Source: Utricularia gibba (Eukaryota; Streptophyta; Magnoliopsida; Lamiales; Lentibulariaceae). Taken from it: a stretch of 21,099 nt of DNA. Under the pieces are notes generated by a model. It searched no databases. It was not told the DNA's origin and was given only the letters and a program-made list of their open reading frames with translations. The position numbers were made by a program, and so were the translations under genes. Each line of letters starts with the position of its first letter. Position 1 is the stretch's first letter. Positions 1 to 8,994 of the stretch are shown piece by piece. The stretch covers positions 1 through 21,099 of the forward strand of contig NEEC01000447.1 in assembly GCA_002189035.1 (NCBI GenBank), in the 5' to 3' direction.

Positions 1-87
1 CCCATGGGTCATGCAAACTGTAATACCCAGAATTTCATCGGGTTGGGTCCGAACCTGAATGGATCCAACCCAGGCCCATCTCTAATC
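1..87 (+). other. Junction module left of the foldback (copy 1)
   Basis: GGGTTGGG, an NcoI-type ccatgg (2-7) and the single BamHI site ggatcc (61-66) lie in this stretch, ending ctctaatc at the foldback terminus. It continues the GGGTT/AACCC-rich tail of the preceding unit without a visible boundary, so the two probably form one module of about 160 bp. Confidence 0.65.
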
Positions 88-187
88 ATAATCATATGAT
101 ATAGGTTTATTAAATTATAAATAATTGAAATACATTATTTATTAAACCGTAGGATAACTGTGAAAGCTTCTTTGACTTAATTATTAC

Positions 188-549
188 CATTTGATCCTCA
201 GTTGTACTTTGGATGGAGTGTGTATTTTTACTTTAGTCAATTTAATTAGCATTCGATCCTTGGTTATGATTCAGATCATATTTGCTATTTTTTTACTTTA
301 AATATTTTTATTATCATTCGATCCTTAAGTATAATGCGGATCGAGCGCGTTTTTTTATTTTAATATTTTTTATTAGCATTCGACGTTAGGTATGCTGCGG
401 ATCGAGCGTATATTTTTCACTCTCATATTTTTATTAGCCTTAGATCCTTAGGTATACTTTGGATCGAGTGCATATTCATTTATTTTAAATCTTAATTAGC
501 GTTCCACCGTTAGGAGCAATTTAGAACGTGTATACATTACAATGCCATG
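188..549 (+). repeat. Six ~62-bp direct subrepeats, left arm of foldback (copy 1)
   Basis: Subrepeats begin at 188, 250, 315, 377, 438 and 500, a spacing of 61-65 bp. The loose consensus is cattcgatccttaggtat, then a few bases, ggatcgagtg, and a T-rich tract ending in attag. The fourth starts cattcgac in this copy, and the sixth is the most diverged (ggatcgag replaced by tagaacg). The left arm holds one more subrepeat than the right; the third and fourth both resemble the single partner at about 697-758, so one probably arose by local duplication. Confidence 0.88.
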
Positions 550-550
550 C

Positions 551-588
551 CACACGGGCGTGGTTTACGCACAACCCACGCCCGTGTG
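551..588. repeat. GC-rich apical hairpin at the foldback centre (copy 1)
   Basis: cacacgggcgtgg plus tt (551-565) is complementary to aacccacgcccgtgtg (573-588), with one extra C on the right side and the loop tacgcac (566-572). The stem is strongly GC-rich inside an otherwise AT-rich foldback. The equivalent in copy 2 is 2866-2903. It is intact in all nine complete copies except copy 8, which has lost one stem G near 16711. Confidence 0.92.
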
Positions 589-882
589 CCCTTGCAATGT
601 AAACACGCTCCACATTGCTCCTAAGGATCGAGCGTTAACACAAGTTTCAAGTAAACCATCTCCACTCGATCCGAATCATGTCTAAAGACCGAAAGCCAAT
701 AAAAATATTAAAATAAAAAATATACGCTCGATCCGCATCATATCTTAGAATCGAATGCAAATAGAATCGTTCAAATAAAAAATATACACTCGATTGGAAT
801 CTTAACCAAGGATCGAATGCTAATTAAAATGATTAAAATAAAAATGCACACTCCATCCAAAGTATAACTAAGGGTCGAATGC
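589..882 (-). repeat. Five ~62-bp subrepeats in reverse orientation, right arm of foldback (copy 1)
   Basis: Reading the minus strand, subrepeats start at about 882, 820, 758, 696 and 634, a spacing of about 62 bp, each with the gcattcgatcc...ggatcgag pattern. By sequence, the outermost pairs with left subrepeat 1, the next with 2, the third with 3 or 4, the fourth with 5 and the innermost with 6. The missing sixth partner explains why the right arm (about 412 bp) is shorter than the left (about 478 bp). Confidence 0.86.
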
Positions 883-984
883 TAATAAAATTAAAAACTA
901 AGAAACTTTCACATGTAGTATATGCTTTAATAACTAACGTATTTACATTATTTATATTTTAATAAACATATATCACATGATTAT

Positions 985-1257
985 AAAATATTTTTTTTGT
1001 CATTGTAGAAAGCTCATCACGCCACGCACACCACCCTGGAGAGGTTTCAACAGCTGTTATGAACTCACAACCCTTGCTCAGCAGATTCAGTAAAATTCTC
1101 TAACACTTGGGCTTCCAACGGATCATATCCCATATTCATTCATACGAAATTGTGCAAGAATAATGTGACTTTGAGTTTGAACTAGATAGTAGGACGCTGA
1201 TCGAAGAATGGCCCATCGAGTCTCTAAAATTGGCCGTCCTCGCTCAACAAATGTGGG
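985..1257. other. Spacer without internal repeats (copy 1), no gene recognised
   Basis: Begins with an A/T run (aaaatatttttttt) next to the foldback terminus, then about 260 bp of mixed composition. I find no open frame conserved across the copies, no inverted repeat, no tRNA-like boxes, and no similarity to the ~62-bp or ~150-bp repeats. It is among the best conserved parts of the unit, which makes it the best hybridisation landmark. The equivalent stretch is present in all nine complete copies. Confidence 0.8.
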
Positions 1258-2107
1258 GTGCACGTGACATCCCAATTTCAACAAATGCATCATGATTTTC
1301 GTCGAGTGGGCCCATGAGCCCGTCCGAACCCGGGGCCGGGCCAAGGGCCCCTCGAGAGCGCCCGCCTCAATACGAGGAGGTGTTCCTTCAAAAACCATAT
1401 ACGCGTCTCGTCACAACCCAACGTTAATAAATGCATCACTTTTTTTGGCGCGCTACTGCTGACTTTGGGCCTGAGTTCGGCACGACCTCCGGCTCGATCA
1501 GGGTGCCCCACCGAGAGCTCCTTAAGTATAAAGTGTGTTGTTGAAAAAAAACCGTGTGCGGTTCTCGTGACATCCTAACTTCAACAAATGCATCACGATT
1601 TTCGTCGAGTCGGACGGGACCGGGCTCCCGGGGCCCGGACGAGGCGCAGCGCCCGCTCCCCTCCCCCCCAAAACTAGAAGGTGTTCCATGGAAAACCATT
1701 TAGGCGGCTCGTGACAACCCAAAGTTAATAAATGCATCACTTTCTTTGCCGGGCTACAATGACTTTACGCTCGAGCCTGGTACGACGTATGGGAAGATTC
1801 GAGTGCCCCCCGAGAGCGTCTCCACAAGTATAAAGCGTGTTGTTGAAAAAACCGTGTTGGGTGCACGTGACATCCTAATTTCAACAAATGTGTCACGATT
1901 TTCGCCGAGTGGGACCAGAGTGGGCTCATCAGCCAGACCGAACCCGGGGCCCAAGCCAAGGGCCCCTCGAGAGCGCCCCCCCACAAAACTAGATGGTGTT
2001 CCACGAAAAAAAATTAGGCGGCTCGTGATAACCCAACGCTAAGAAATGCATCCCTTTTTTCGCCGGGCTAAAACTGACTTTGGGCTCATGCCCGGCGCGA
2101 CCCCCAG
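1258..2107 (+). repeat. GC-rich nested subrepeat block: ~150-bp a/b monomers forming ~300-bp dimers (copy 1)
   Basis: Six monomers can be anchored on the cgtgac/cgtcac core at 1263 (a1), 1409 (b1), 1566 (a2), 1710 (b2), 1866 (a3) and 2023 (b3). Spacings are 146, 157, 144, 156 and 157, so a-to-a distance is 303 then 300. The a type reads cgtgacatcc, then ttcaacaaatgcatca, then gattttcg. The b type reads cgt(g/c)acaaccc, then gttaataaatgcatcac, then a T-rich tract. Later in each monomer come a gagagc motif and a purine-rich end. The b2 and b1 monomers end aagtataaag-gtgttgttgaaaaa. The third dimer stops early: b3 diverges at about 2108. No protein is encoded. Confidence 0.88.
1652..1669 (-). 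other. C-rich run, possible G-quadruplex on the minus strand (copy 1)
   Basis: cccgctcccctccccccc reads on the minus strand as a 7-G run, a 4-G run and a 3-G run separated by 1 and 3 bases. The 7-G run can supply two tracts, giving a quadruplex-capable pattern. It recurs in monomer a2 of every complete copy with varying run lengths. Formation in vivo is not shown. Confidence 0.5.
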
Positions 2108-2197
2108 CCCGTGTGCATACGCAGCAGCACCACGAGGCCACATGGGCTTGGTTAATGCCCGCGTGCTCGAGCAGCAGCCACAAGGCCATACGGCCGT
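2108..2197 (+). repeat. Diverged 50-bp direct duplication in the unit tail (copy 1)
   Basis: cccgtgtgcatacgcagcag at 2108 and cccgcgtgctcgagcagcag at 2158 start two related segments that both continue with cca(c), ag(g)cca and a catgggc or catacggcc motif. The second ends in the palindrome ggccatacggcc type sequence. The duplication abuts the point where the third ~300-bp dimer breaks off. Confidence 0.72.
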
Positions 2198-2329
2198 GGA
2201 AAAAAAGAAAAACAACCATAAAATACAATAAGCCAAAAATAAAAAATAAAATTGATAAACCCTTGGTTCGGTTCGGGCCCAATCAAAACCCGTAGGGTTT
2301 AACCCGTTCGGGTTGAACAGAAAGACAAC
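2198..2329 (+). other. A-rich tract and GGGTT/AACCC-rich unit junction (copy 1)
   Basis: An A-rich tract (about 2198-2262) is followed by ggttcggttcggg, a telobox-like tagggttt (2293-2300), gggtttaaccc and gttcgggttgaac. It runs into the GGGTTGGG and cccaggcccatctctaatc sequences of the next unit. Such motifs are common in plant intergenic repeats. No transcription unit can be assigned. Confidence 0.65.
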
Positions 2330-2416
2330 CCCATGGGTCATGCAAACTGTAATACCCAGAATTTCATCGGGTTGGGTCCGAACCTGAATGGATCCAACCC
2401 AGGCCCATCTCTAATC

Positions 2417-3299
2417 ATAATCATATGATATAGGTTTATTAAATTATAAATAATTGAAATACATTATTTATTAAACCGTAGGATAACTGTGAAAGCTTCT
2501 TTGACTTAATTATTACCATTTGATCCTCAGTTGTACTTTGGATGGAGTGTGTATTTTTACTTTAGTCAATTTAATTAGCATTCGATCCTTGGTTATGATT
2601 CAGATCATATTTGCTATTTTTTTACTTTAAATATTTTTATTATCATTCGATCCTTAAGTATAATGCGGATCGAGCGCGTATTTTTTATTAGCATTCGAAC
2701 GTTAGGTATGCTGCGGATCGAGCGTATATTTTCACTCTCATATTTTTATTAGCCTTAGATCCTTAGGTATACTTTGGATCGAGTGCATATTCATTTATTT
2801 TAAATCTTAATTAGCGTTCCACCGTTAGGAGCAATTTAGAACGTGTATACATTACAATGCCATGCCACACGGGCGTGGTTTACGCACAACCCACGCCCGT
2901 GTGCCCTTGCAATGTAAACACGCTCCACATTGCTCCTAAGGATCGAGCGTTAACACAAGTTTCAAGTAAACCATCTCCACTCGATCCGAATCATGTCTAA
3001 AGACCGAAAGCCAATAAAAATATTAAAATAAAAAATATACGCTCGATCCGCATCATATCTTAGAATCGAATGCAAATAGAATCGTTCAAATAAAAAATAT
3101 ACACTCGATTGGAATCTTAACCAAGGATCGAATGCTAATTAAAATGATTAAAATAAAAATGCACACTCCATCCAAAGTATAACTAAGGGTCGAATGCTAA
3201 TAAAATTAAAAACTAAGAAACTTTCACATGTAGTATATGCTTTAATAACTAACGTATTTACATTATTTATATTTTAATAAACATATATCACATGATTAT
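2417..3299. repeat. Foldback element, copy 2 (883 bp)
   Basis: Same termini as in copy 1. It carries the 15-bp deletion between left subrepeats 3 and 4, leaving a single attttttatt. Confidence 0.87.
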
Positions 3300-3574
3300 A
3301 AAAATATTTTTTTTGTCATTGTAGAAAGCTCATCACGCCACGCACACCACCCTGGAGAGGTTTCAACAGCTGTTATGAACTCACAACCCCTTGCTCAGCA
3401 GATTCAGTAAAATTCTCTAACACTTGGGCTTCCAACGGATCATATCCCATATTCATTCATACGAAATTGTGCAAGAATAATGTGACTTTGAGTTTGAACT
3501 AGATAGTAGGACGCTGATCGAAGAATGGCCCATCGAGTCTCTAAAATTGGCCGTCCTCGCTCAACAAATGTGGG

Positions 3575-4424
3575 GTGCACGTGACATCCCAATTTCAACA
3601 AATGCATCATGATTTTCGTCGAGTGGGCCCATGAGCCCGTCCGAACCCGGGGCCCGGGCCAAGGGCCCCTCGAGAGCGCCCGCCTCAATACGAGGAGGTG
3701 TTCCTTCAAAAACCATATACGCGTCTCGTCACAACCCAACGTTAATAAATGCATCACTTTTTTTGGCGCGCTACTGCTGACTTTGGGCCTGAGTTCGGCA
3801 CGACCTCCGGCTCGATCAGGGTGCCCCACCGAGAGCTCCTCCTTAAGTATAAAGTGTGTTGTTGAAAAAAACCGTGTGCGGTTCTCGTGACATCCTAACT
3901 TCAACAAATGCATCACGATTTTCGTCGAGTCGGACGGGACCGGGCTCCCGGGGGCCGGACGAGGCGCAGCGCCCGCTCCCTCCCCCCAAAACTAGAAGGT
4001 GTTCCATGGAAAACCATTTAGGCGGCTCGTGACAACCCAAAGTTAATAAATGCATCACTTTCTTTGCCGGGCTACAATGACTTTACGCTCGAGCCTGGTA
4101 CGACGTATGGGAAGATTCGAGTGCCCCCCGAGAGCGTCTCCACAAGTATAAAGCGTGTTGTTGAAAAAACCGTGTTGGGTGCACGTGACATCCTAATTTC
4201 AACAAATGTGTCACGATTTTCGCCGAGTGGGACCAGAGTGGGCTCATCAGCCAGACCGAACCCGGGCCCAAGCCAAGGGCCCCTCGAGAGCGCCCCCCCA
4301 CAAAACTAGATGGTGTTCCACGAAAAAAAATTAGGCGGCTCGTGATAACCCAACGCTAAGAAATGCATCCCTTTTTTCGCCGGGCTAAAACTGACTTTGG
4401 GCTCATGCCCGGCGCGACCCCCAG
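3575..4424 (+). repeat. ~300-bp dimer block, copy 2
   Basis: Six monomers in the same order. In a2 the CG-rich core reads cccgggggccggac near 3948, against cccggggcccggac in most copies. Confidence 0.86.
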
Positions 4425-4731
4425 CCGTGTGCATACGCAGCAGCACACGAGGCCACATGGGCTTGGTTAATGCCCGCGTGCTCGAGCAGCAGCCACAAGG
4501 CCATACGGCCGTGGAAAAAAAGAAAAACAACCATAAAATACAATAAGCCAAAAATAAAAAATAAAATTGATAAACCCTTGGTTCGGTTCGGGCCCAATCA
4601 AAACCCGTAGGGTTTAACCCGTTCGGGTTGAACAGAAAGACAACCCCATGGGTCATGCAAACTGTAATACCCAGAATTTCATCGGGTTGGGTCCGAACCT
4701 GAATGGATCCAACCCAGGCCCATCTCTAATC

Positions 4732-5614
4732 ATAATCATATGATATAGGTTTATTAAATTATAAATAATTGAAATACATTATTTATTAAACCGTAGGATA
4801 ACTGTGAAAGCTTCTTTGACTTAATTATTACCATTTGATCCTCAGTTGTACTTTGGATGGAGTGTGTATTTTTACTTTAGTCAATTTAATTAGCATTCGA
4901 TCCTTGGTTATGATTCAGATCATATTTGCTATTTTTTTACTTTAAATATTTTTATTATCATTCGATCCTTAAGTATAATGCGGATCGAGCGCGTATTTTT
5001 TATTTTAGCATTCGAACGTTAGGTATGCTGCGGATCGAGCGTATATTTTTCACTCTCATATTTTTATAGCCTTAGATCCTTAGGTATACTTTGGATCGAG
5101 TGCATATTCATTTATTTTAAATCTTAATTAGCGTTCCACCGTTAGGAGCAATTTAGAACGTGTATACATTACAATGCCATGCCACACGGGCGTGGTTTAC
5201 GCACAACCCACGCCCGTGTGCCCTTGCAATGTAAACACGCTCCACATTGCTCCTAAGGATCGAGCGTTAACACAAGTTTCAAGTAAACCATCTCCACTCG
5301 ATCCGAATCATGTCTAAAGACCGAAAGCCAATAAAAATATTAAAATAAAAAATATACGCTCGATCCGCATCATATCTTAGAATCGAATGCAAATAGAATC
5401 GTTCAAATAAAAAATATACACTCGATTGGAATCTTAACCAAGGATCGAATGCTAATTAAAATGATTAAAATAAAAATGCACTCCATCCAAAGTATAACTA
5501 AGGGTCGAATGCTAATAAAATTAAAAACTAAGAAACTTTCACATGTAGTATATGCTTTAATAACTAACGTATTTACATTATTTATATTTTAATAAACATA
5601 TATCACATGATTAT
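4732..5614. repeat. Foldback element, copy 3 (883 bp)
   Basis: Carries the 13-bp deletion between left subrepeats 3 and 4, reading tattttttattttagc near 4994. A 2-bp loss in tgcacactcc occurs near 5478. Confidence 0.87.
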
Positions 5615-5888
5615 AAAAATATTTTTTTTTGTCATTGTAGAAAGCTCATCACGCCACGCACACCACCCTGGAGAGGTTTCAACAGCTGTTATGAACTCAC
5701 AACCCCTTGCTCAGCAGATTCAGTAAAATTCTCTAACACTTGGGCTTCCAACGGATCATATCCCATATTCATATACGAAATTGTGCAAGAATAATGTGAC
5801 TTTGAGTTTGAACTAGATAGTAGGACGCTGATCGAAGAATGGCCCATCGAGTCTCTAAAATTGGCCGTCCTCGCTCAACAAATGTGGG

Positions 5889-6698
5889 GTGCACGTGACA
5901 TCCCAATTTCAACAAATGCATCATGATTTTCGTCGAGTGGGCCCATGAGCCCGTCCGAACCCGGGGCCCGGGCCAAGGGCCCTCGAGAGCGCCCGCCTCA
6001 ATACGAGGAGGTGTTCCTTCAAAAACCATATACGCGTCTCGTCACAACCCAACGTTAATAAATGCATCACTTTTTTTTGGCGCGCTACTGCTGACTTTGG
6101 GCCCGGGCACGACCTCTCGATCAGGGTGCCCCCCGAGAGCTCCTCCTTAAGTATAAAGTGTGTTGTTGAAAAAAACCGTGTGCGGTTCTCGTGACATCCT
6201 AACTTCAACAAATGCATCACGATTTTCGTCGAGTCGGACGGGACCGGGCTCCCGGGGCCCGGACGCAGCGCCCGCTCCCCTCCCCCCCAAAACTAGAAGG
6301 TGTTCCATGGAAAACCATTTAGGCGGCTCGTGACAACCCAAAGTTAATAAATGCATCACTTTCTTTGCCGGGCTACTTCTGAGCCGGTACGACGTATGGG
6401 AAGATTCGAGTGCCCCGAGAGCGTCTCCACAAGTATAAAGCGTGTTGTTGAAAAACCGTGTTGGGTGCACGTGACATCCTAATTTCAACAAATGTGTCAC
6501 GATTTTCGCCGAGTGGGACCAGAGTGGGCTCATCAGCCGAACCGGGGCCCAAGCCAAGGGCCCCTCGAGAGCGCCCCCCAAAAACTAGATGGTGTTCCAC
6601 GAAAAAAAATTAGGCGGCTCGTGATAACCCAACGCTAAGAAATGCATCCCTTTTTTCGCCGGGCTAAAACTGACTTTGGGCTCATGCCGGCGACCCAG
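5889..6698 (+). repeat. ~300-bp dimer block, copy 3 (shortest, several internal losses)
   Basis: Monomer b1 has lost several bases around gggcccgggcacgacc (6099-6114), a2 has lost gaggc near 6264, and b2 has lost about 13 bases around 6374-6388. Losses concentrate in the most GC-rich segments. Confidence 0.86.
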
Positions 6699-7005
6699 CC
6701 CGTGTGCATAGCAGCAGCACCACGAGGCCACATGGGCTTGGTTAATGCCCGCGTGCTCGAGCAGCAGCCACAAGGCCATACGGCCGTGGAAAAAAAGAAA
6801 AACAACCATAAAATACAATAAGCCAAAAATAAAAAATAAAATTGATAAACCCTTGGTTCGGTTCGGGCCCAATCAAAACCCGTAGGGTTTAACCCGTTCG
6901 GTTGAACAGAAAGACAACCCCATGGGTCATGCAAACTGTAATACCCAGAATTTCATCGGGTTGGGTCCGAACCTGAATGGATCCAACCCAGGCCCATCTC
7001 TAATC

Positions 7006-7879
7006 ATAATCATATGATATAGGTTTATTAAATTATAAATAATTGAAATACATTATTTATTAAACCGTAGGATAACTGTGAAAGCTTCTTTGACTTAATT
7101 ATTACCATTTGATCCTCAGTTGTACTTTGGATGGAGTGTGTATTTTTACTTTCAATTTAATTAGCATTCGATCCTTGGTTATGATTCAGATCATATTTGC
7201 TATTTTTTTACTTTAAATATTTTTTCATTCGATCCTTAAGTATAATGCGGATCGAGCGCGTATTTTTTATTTTAGCATTCGAACGTTAGGTATGCTGCGG
7301 ATCGAGCGTATTTTTTCACTCTCATATTTTTATTAGCCTTAGATCCTTAGGTATACTTTGGATCGAGTGCATATTCATTTATTTTAAATCTTAATTAGCG
7401 TTCCACCGTTAGGAGCAATTTAGAACGTGTATACATTACAATGCCATGCCACACGGGCGTGGTTTACGCACAACCCACGCCCGTGTGCCCTTGCAATGTA
7501 AACGCTCCACATTGCTCCTAAGGATCGAGCGTTAACACAAGTTTCAAGTAAACCATCTCCACTCGATCCGAATCATGTCTAAAGACCGAAAGCCAATAAA
7601 AATATTAAAATAAAAAATATACGCTCGATCCGCATCATATCTTAGAATCGAATGCAAATAGAATCGTTCAAATAAAAAATATACACTCGATTGGAATCTT
7701 AACCAAGGATCGAATGCTAATTAAAATGATTAAAATAAAAATGCACACTCCATCCAAAGTATAACTAAGGGTCGAATGCTAATAAAATTAAAAACTAAGA
7801 AACTTTCACATGTAGTATGCTTTAATAACTAACGTATTTACATTATTTATATTTTAATAAACATATATCACATGATTAT
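7006..7879. repeat. Foldback element, copy 4 (874 bp, shortest complete one)
   Basis: Carries the same 13-bp deletion as copies 3 and 5, plus private losses near 7153, 7223, 7503 and 7818 (tagtatgc for tagtatatgc). Confidence 0.87.
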
Positions 7880-8155
7880 AAAAATATTTTTTTTTGTCAT
7901 TGTAGAAAGCTCATCACGCCACGCACACCACCCTGGAGAGGTTTCAACAGCTGTTATGAACTCACAACCCCTTGCTCAGCAGATTCAGTAAAATTCTCTA
8001 ACACTTGGGCTTCCAACGGATCATATCCCATATTCATTCATACGAAATTGTGCAAGAATAATGTGACTTTGAGTTTGAACTAGATAGTAGGACGCTGATC
8101 GAAGAATGGCCCATCGAGTCTCTAAAATTGGCCGTCCTCGCTCAACAAATGTGGG

Positions 8156-8994
8156 GTGCACGTGACATCCCAATTTCAACAAATGCATCATGATTTTCGT
8201 CGAGTGGCCCATGAGCCCGTCCGAACCCGGGGCCCGGGCCAAGGGCCCTCGAGAGCGCCCGCCTCAATACGAGGAGGTGTTCCTTCAAAAACCATATACG
8301 CGTCTCGTCACAACCCAACGTTAATAAATGCATCACTTTTTTGGCGCGCTACTGCTGACTTTGGGCCTGAGTTCGGCACGACCTCCGGCTCGATCAGGGT
8401 GCCCCCCGAGAGCTCCTCCTTAAGTATAAAGTGTGTTGTTGAAAAAAACCGTGTGCGGTTCTCGTGACATCCTAACTTCAACAAATGCATCACGATTTTC
8501 GTCGAGTCGGACGGGACCGGGCTCCCGGGGCCCGGACGAGGCGCAGCGCCCGCTCCCTCCCCCCCAAAACTAGAAGGTGTTCCATGGAAAACCATTTAGG
8601 GCTCGTGACAACCCAAAGTTAATAAATGCATCACTTTCTTGCCGGGCTACAATGACTTTACGCTCGAGCCTGGTACGACGTATGGGAAGATTCGAGTGCC
8701 CCCCGAGCGTCTCCACAAGTATAAAGCGTGTTGTTGAAAAAACCGTGTTGGGTGCACGTGACATCCTAATTTCAACAAATGTGTCACGATTTTCGCGAGT
8801 GGGACCAGAGTGGGCTCATCAGCCAGACCGAACCCGGGGCCCAAGCCAAGGGCCCCTCGAGAGCGCCCCCACAAAACTAGATGGTGTTCCACGAAAAAAA
8901 TTAGGCGGCTCGTGATAACCCAACGCTAAGAAATGCATCCCTTTTTTCGCCGGGCTAAAACTGACTTTGGGCTCATGCCCGGCGCGACCCCCAG
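8156..8994 (+). repeat. ~300-bp dimer block, copy 4
   Basis: Six monomers. Losses of three bases in ttaggcggctcg near 8598, two in ccgagagcgtc near 8706, and one in tttcgccgag near 8796. Confidence 0.86.

Larger units (their letters stand above)
88..984. repeat. Foldback (long inverted-repeat) element, copy 1; candidate non-autonomous foldback transposon
   Basis: The left arm (88-565) is an imperfect reverse complement of the right arm (573-984), closing on a 7-nt loop. The ends pair as ataatcatatgat (88-100) with atcacatgattat (972-984). Further in, gtgaaag near 160 pairs with ctttcac near 905, and tactttggatggagtgtg near 207 pairs with cacactccatccaaagta near 849. Each arm is itself a series of ~62-bp subrepeats. 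Long inverted arms made of short tandem repeats are the hallmark of foldback elements of animals and plants. I see no transposase and no convincing target-site duplication: flanks end ctctaatc on the left and begin aaaatatt on the right. Mobility is therefore inference; an inverted duplication of a satellite is the alternative. Confidence 0.88.
1..2329 (+). repeat. Satellite unit copy 1 (2329 bp), reference copy for sub-structure
   Basis: This is the longest copy and is used here as the reference for internal modules: junction 1-87, foldback 88-984, spacer 985-1257, ~300-bp dimer block 1258-2107, tail 2108-2329. Private differences include loss of one base in the gcattcgacgttagg motif near 377 (other copies read cgaacg), loss of one C at about 1077 and loss of three bases in the ctcctcctt motif near 1518. 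It carries the long form of the AT-rich link at about 350-376, as copies 6-9 do. Confidence 0.97.
2330..4644 (+). repeat. Satellite unit copy 2 (2315 bp)
   Basis: Same module order as copy 1. A 15-bp deletion at about 2680-2690 removes the DNA between two attttttatt direct repeats in the left foldback arm. This deletion differs from the 13-bp deletion at the same place in copies 3-5. The tail near 4421-4445 lacks single bases in the ccagcccgtg and agcaccacgag motifs. The longest open frame of the window (158 codons, minus strand, 3440-3916) lies here, only because indels happen to leave it open. Confidence 0.97.
4645..6918 (+). repeat. Satellite unit copy 3 (2274 bp, shortest)
   Basis: This is the shortest and most eroded copy. 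It has several multi-base losses in the GC-rich half, near 6101-6122, 6264, 6374-6388 and 6687-6712, and a 3-bp loss near 5770 (cattcatacg is reduced to catatacg). It has the 13-bp deletion in the left arm near 5000 that it shares with copies 4 and 5. It also shares with copy 4 the gtgccccccgag variant (6127-6138), where the other copies have an A, and a shorter C run in aagggccctcgag. Confidence 0.97.

Noticed and set aside
188-882. CRISPR-like array of ~62-bp repeats
   Set aside because: The repeats are diverged, directly adjacent without unique spacers, reversed in the second half, and have no cas genes.
70-1000. Target-site duplication flanking the foldback
   Set aside because: The flanks (ctctaatc and aaaatatt) do not match, so no duplication can be claimed.
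1746-2042. Plus-strand frame of 98 codons repeated in copies 1 and 5
   Set aside because: It falls in repeat monomers b2 to a3; its ends shift or disappear in other copies after single-base indels, and overlapping minus-strand frames of similar size exist.
1258-2107. LTR of a retrotransposon (the cgtgacatccca motif resembles the starts of some plant LTRs)
   Set aside because: No primer binding site, polypurine tract next to a terminus, gag or pol frame is present, and the motif recurs every ~300 bp as part of a tandem repeat.
2264-2318. Pol III internal promoter or SINE (gttcaaccc on the minus strand fits a loose B box)
   Set aside because: No A box at the proper distance, no tRNA-like fold, and the B-box match is short in a region rich in similar motifs.
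3440-3916. Possible protein-coding gene on the minus strand (158 codons)
   Set aside because: It lies across the ~150-bp and ~300-bp repeats, is broken by indels in most copies, overlaps open frames on the other strand, and matches no family I recognise.
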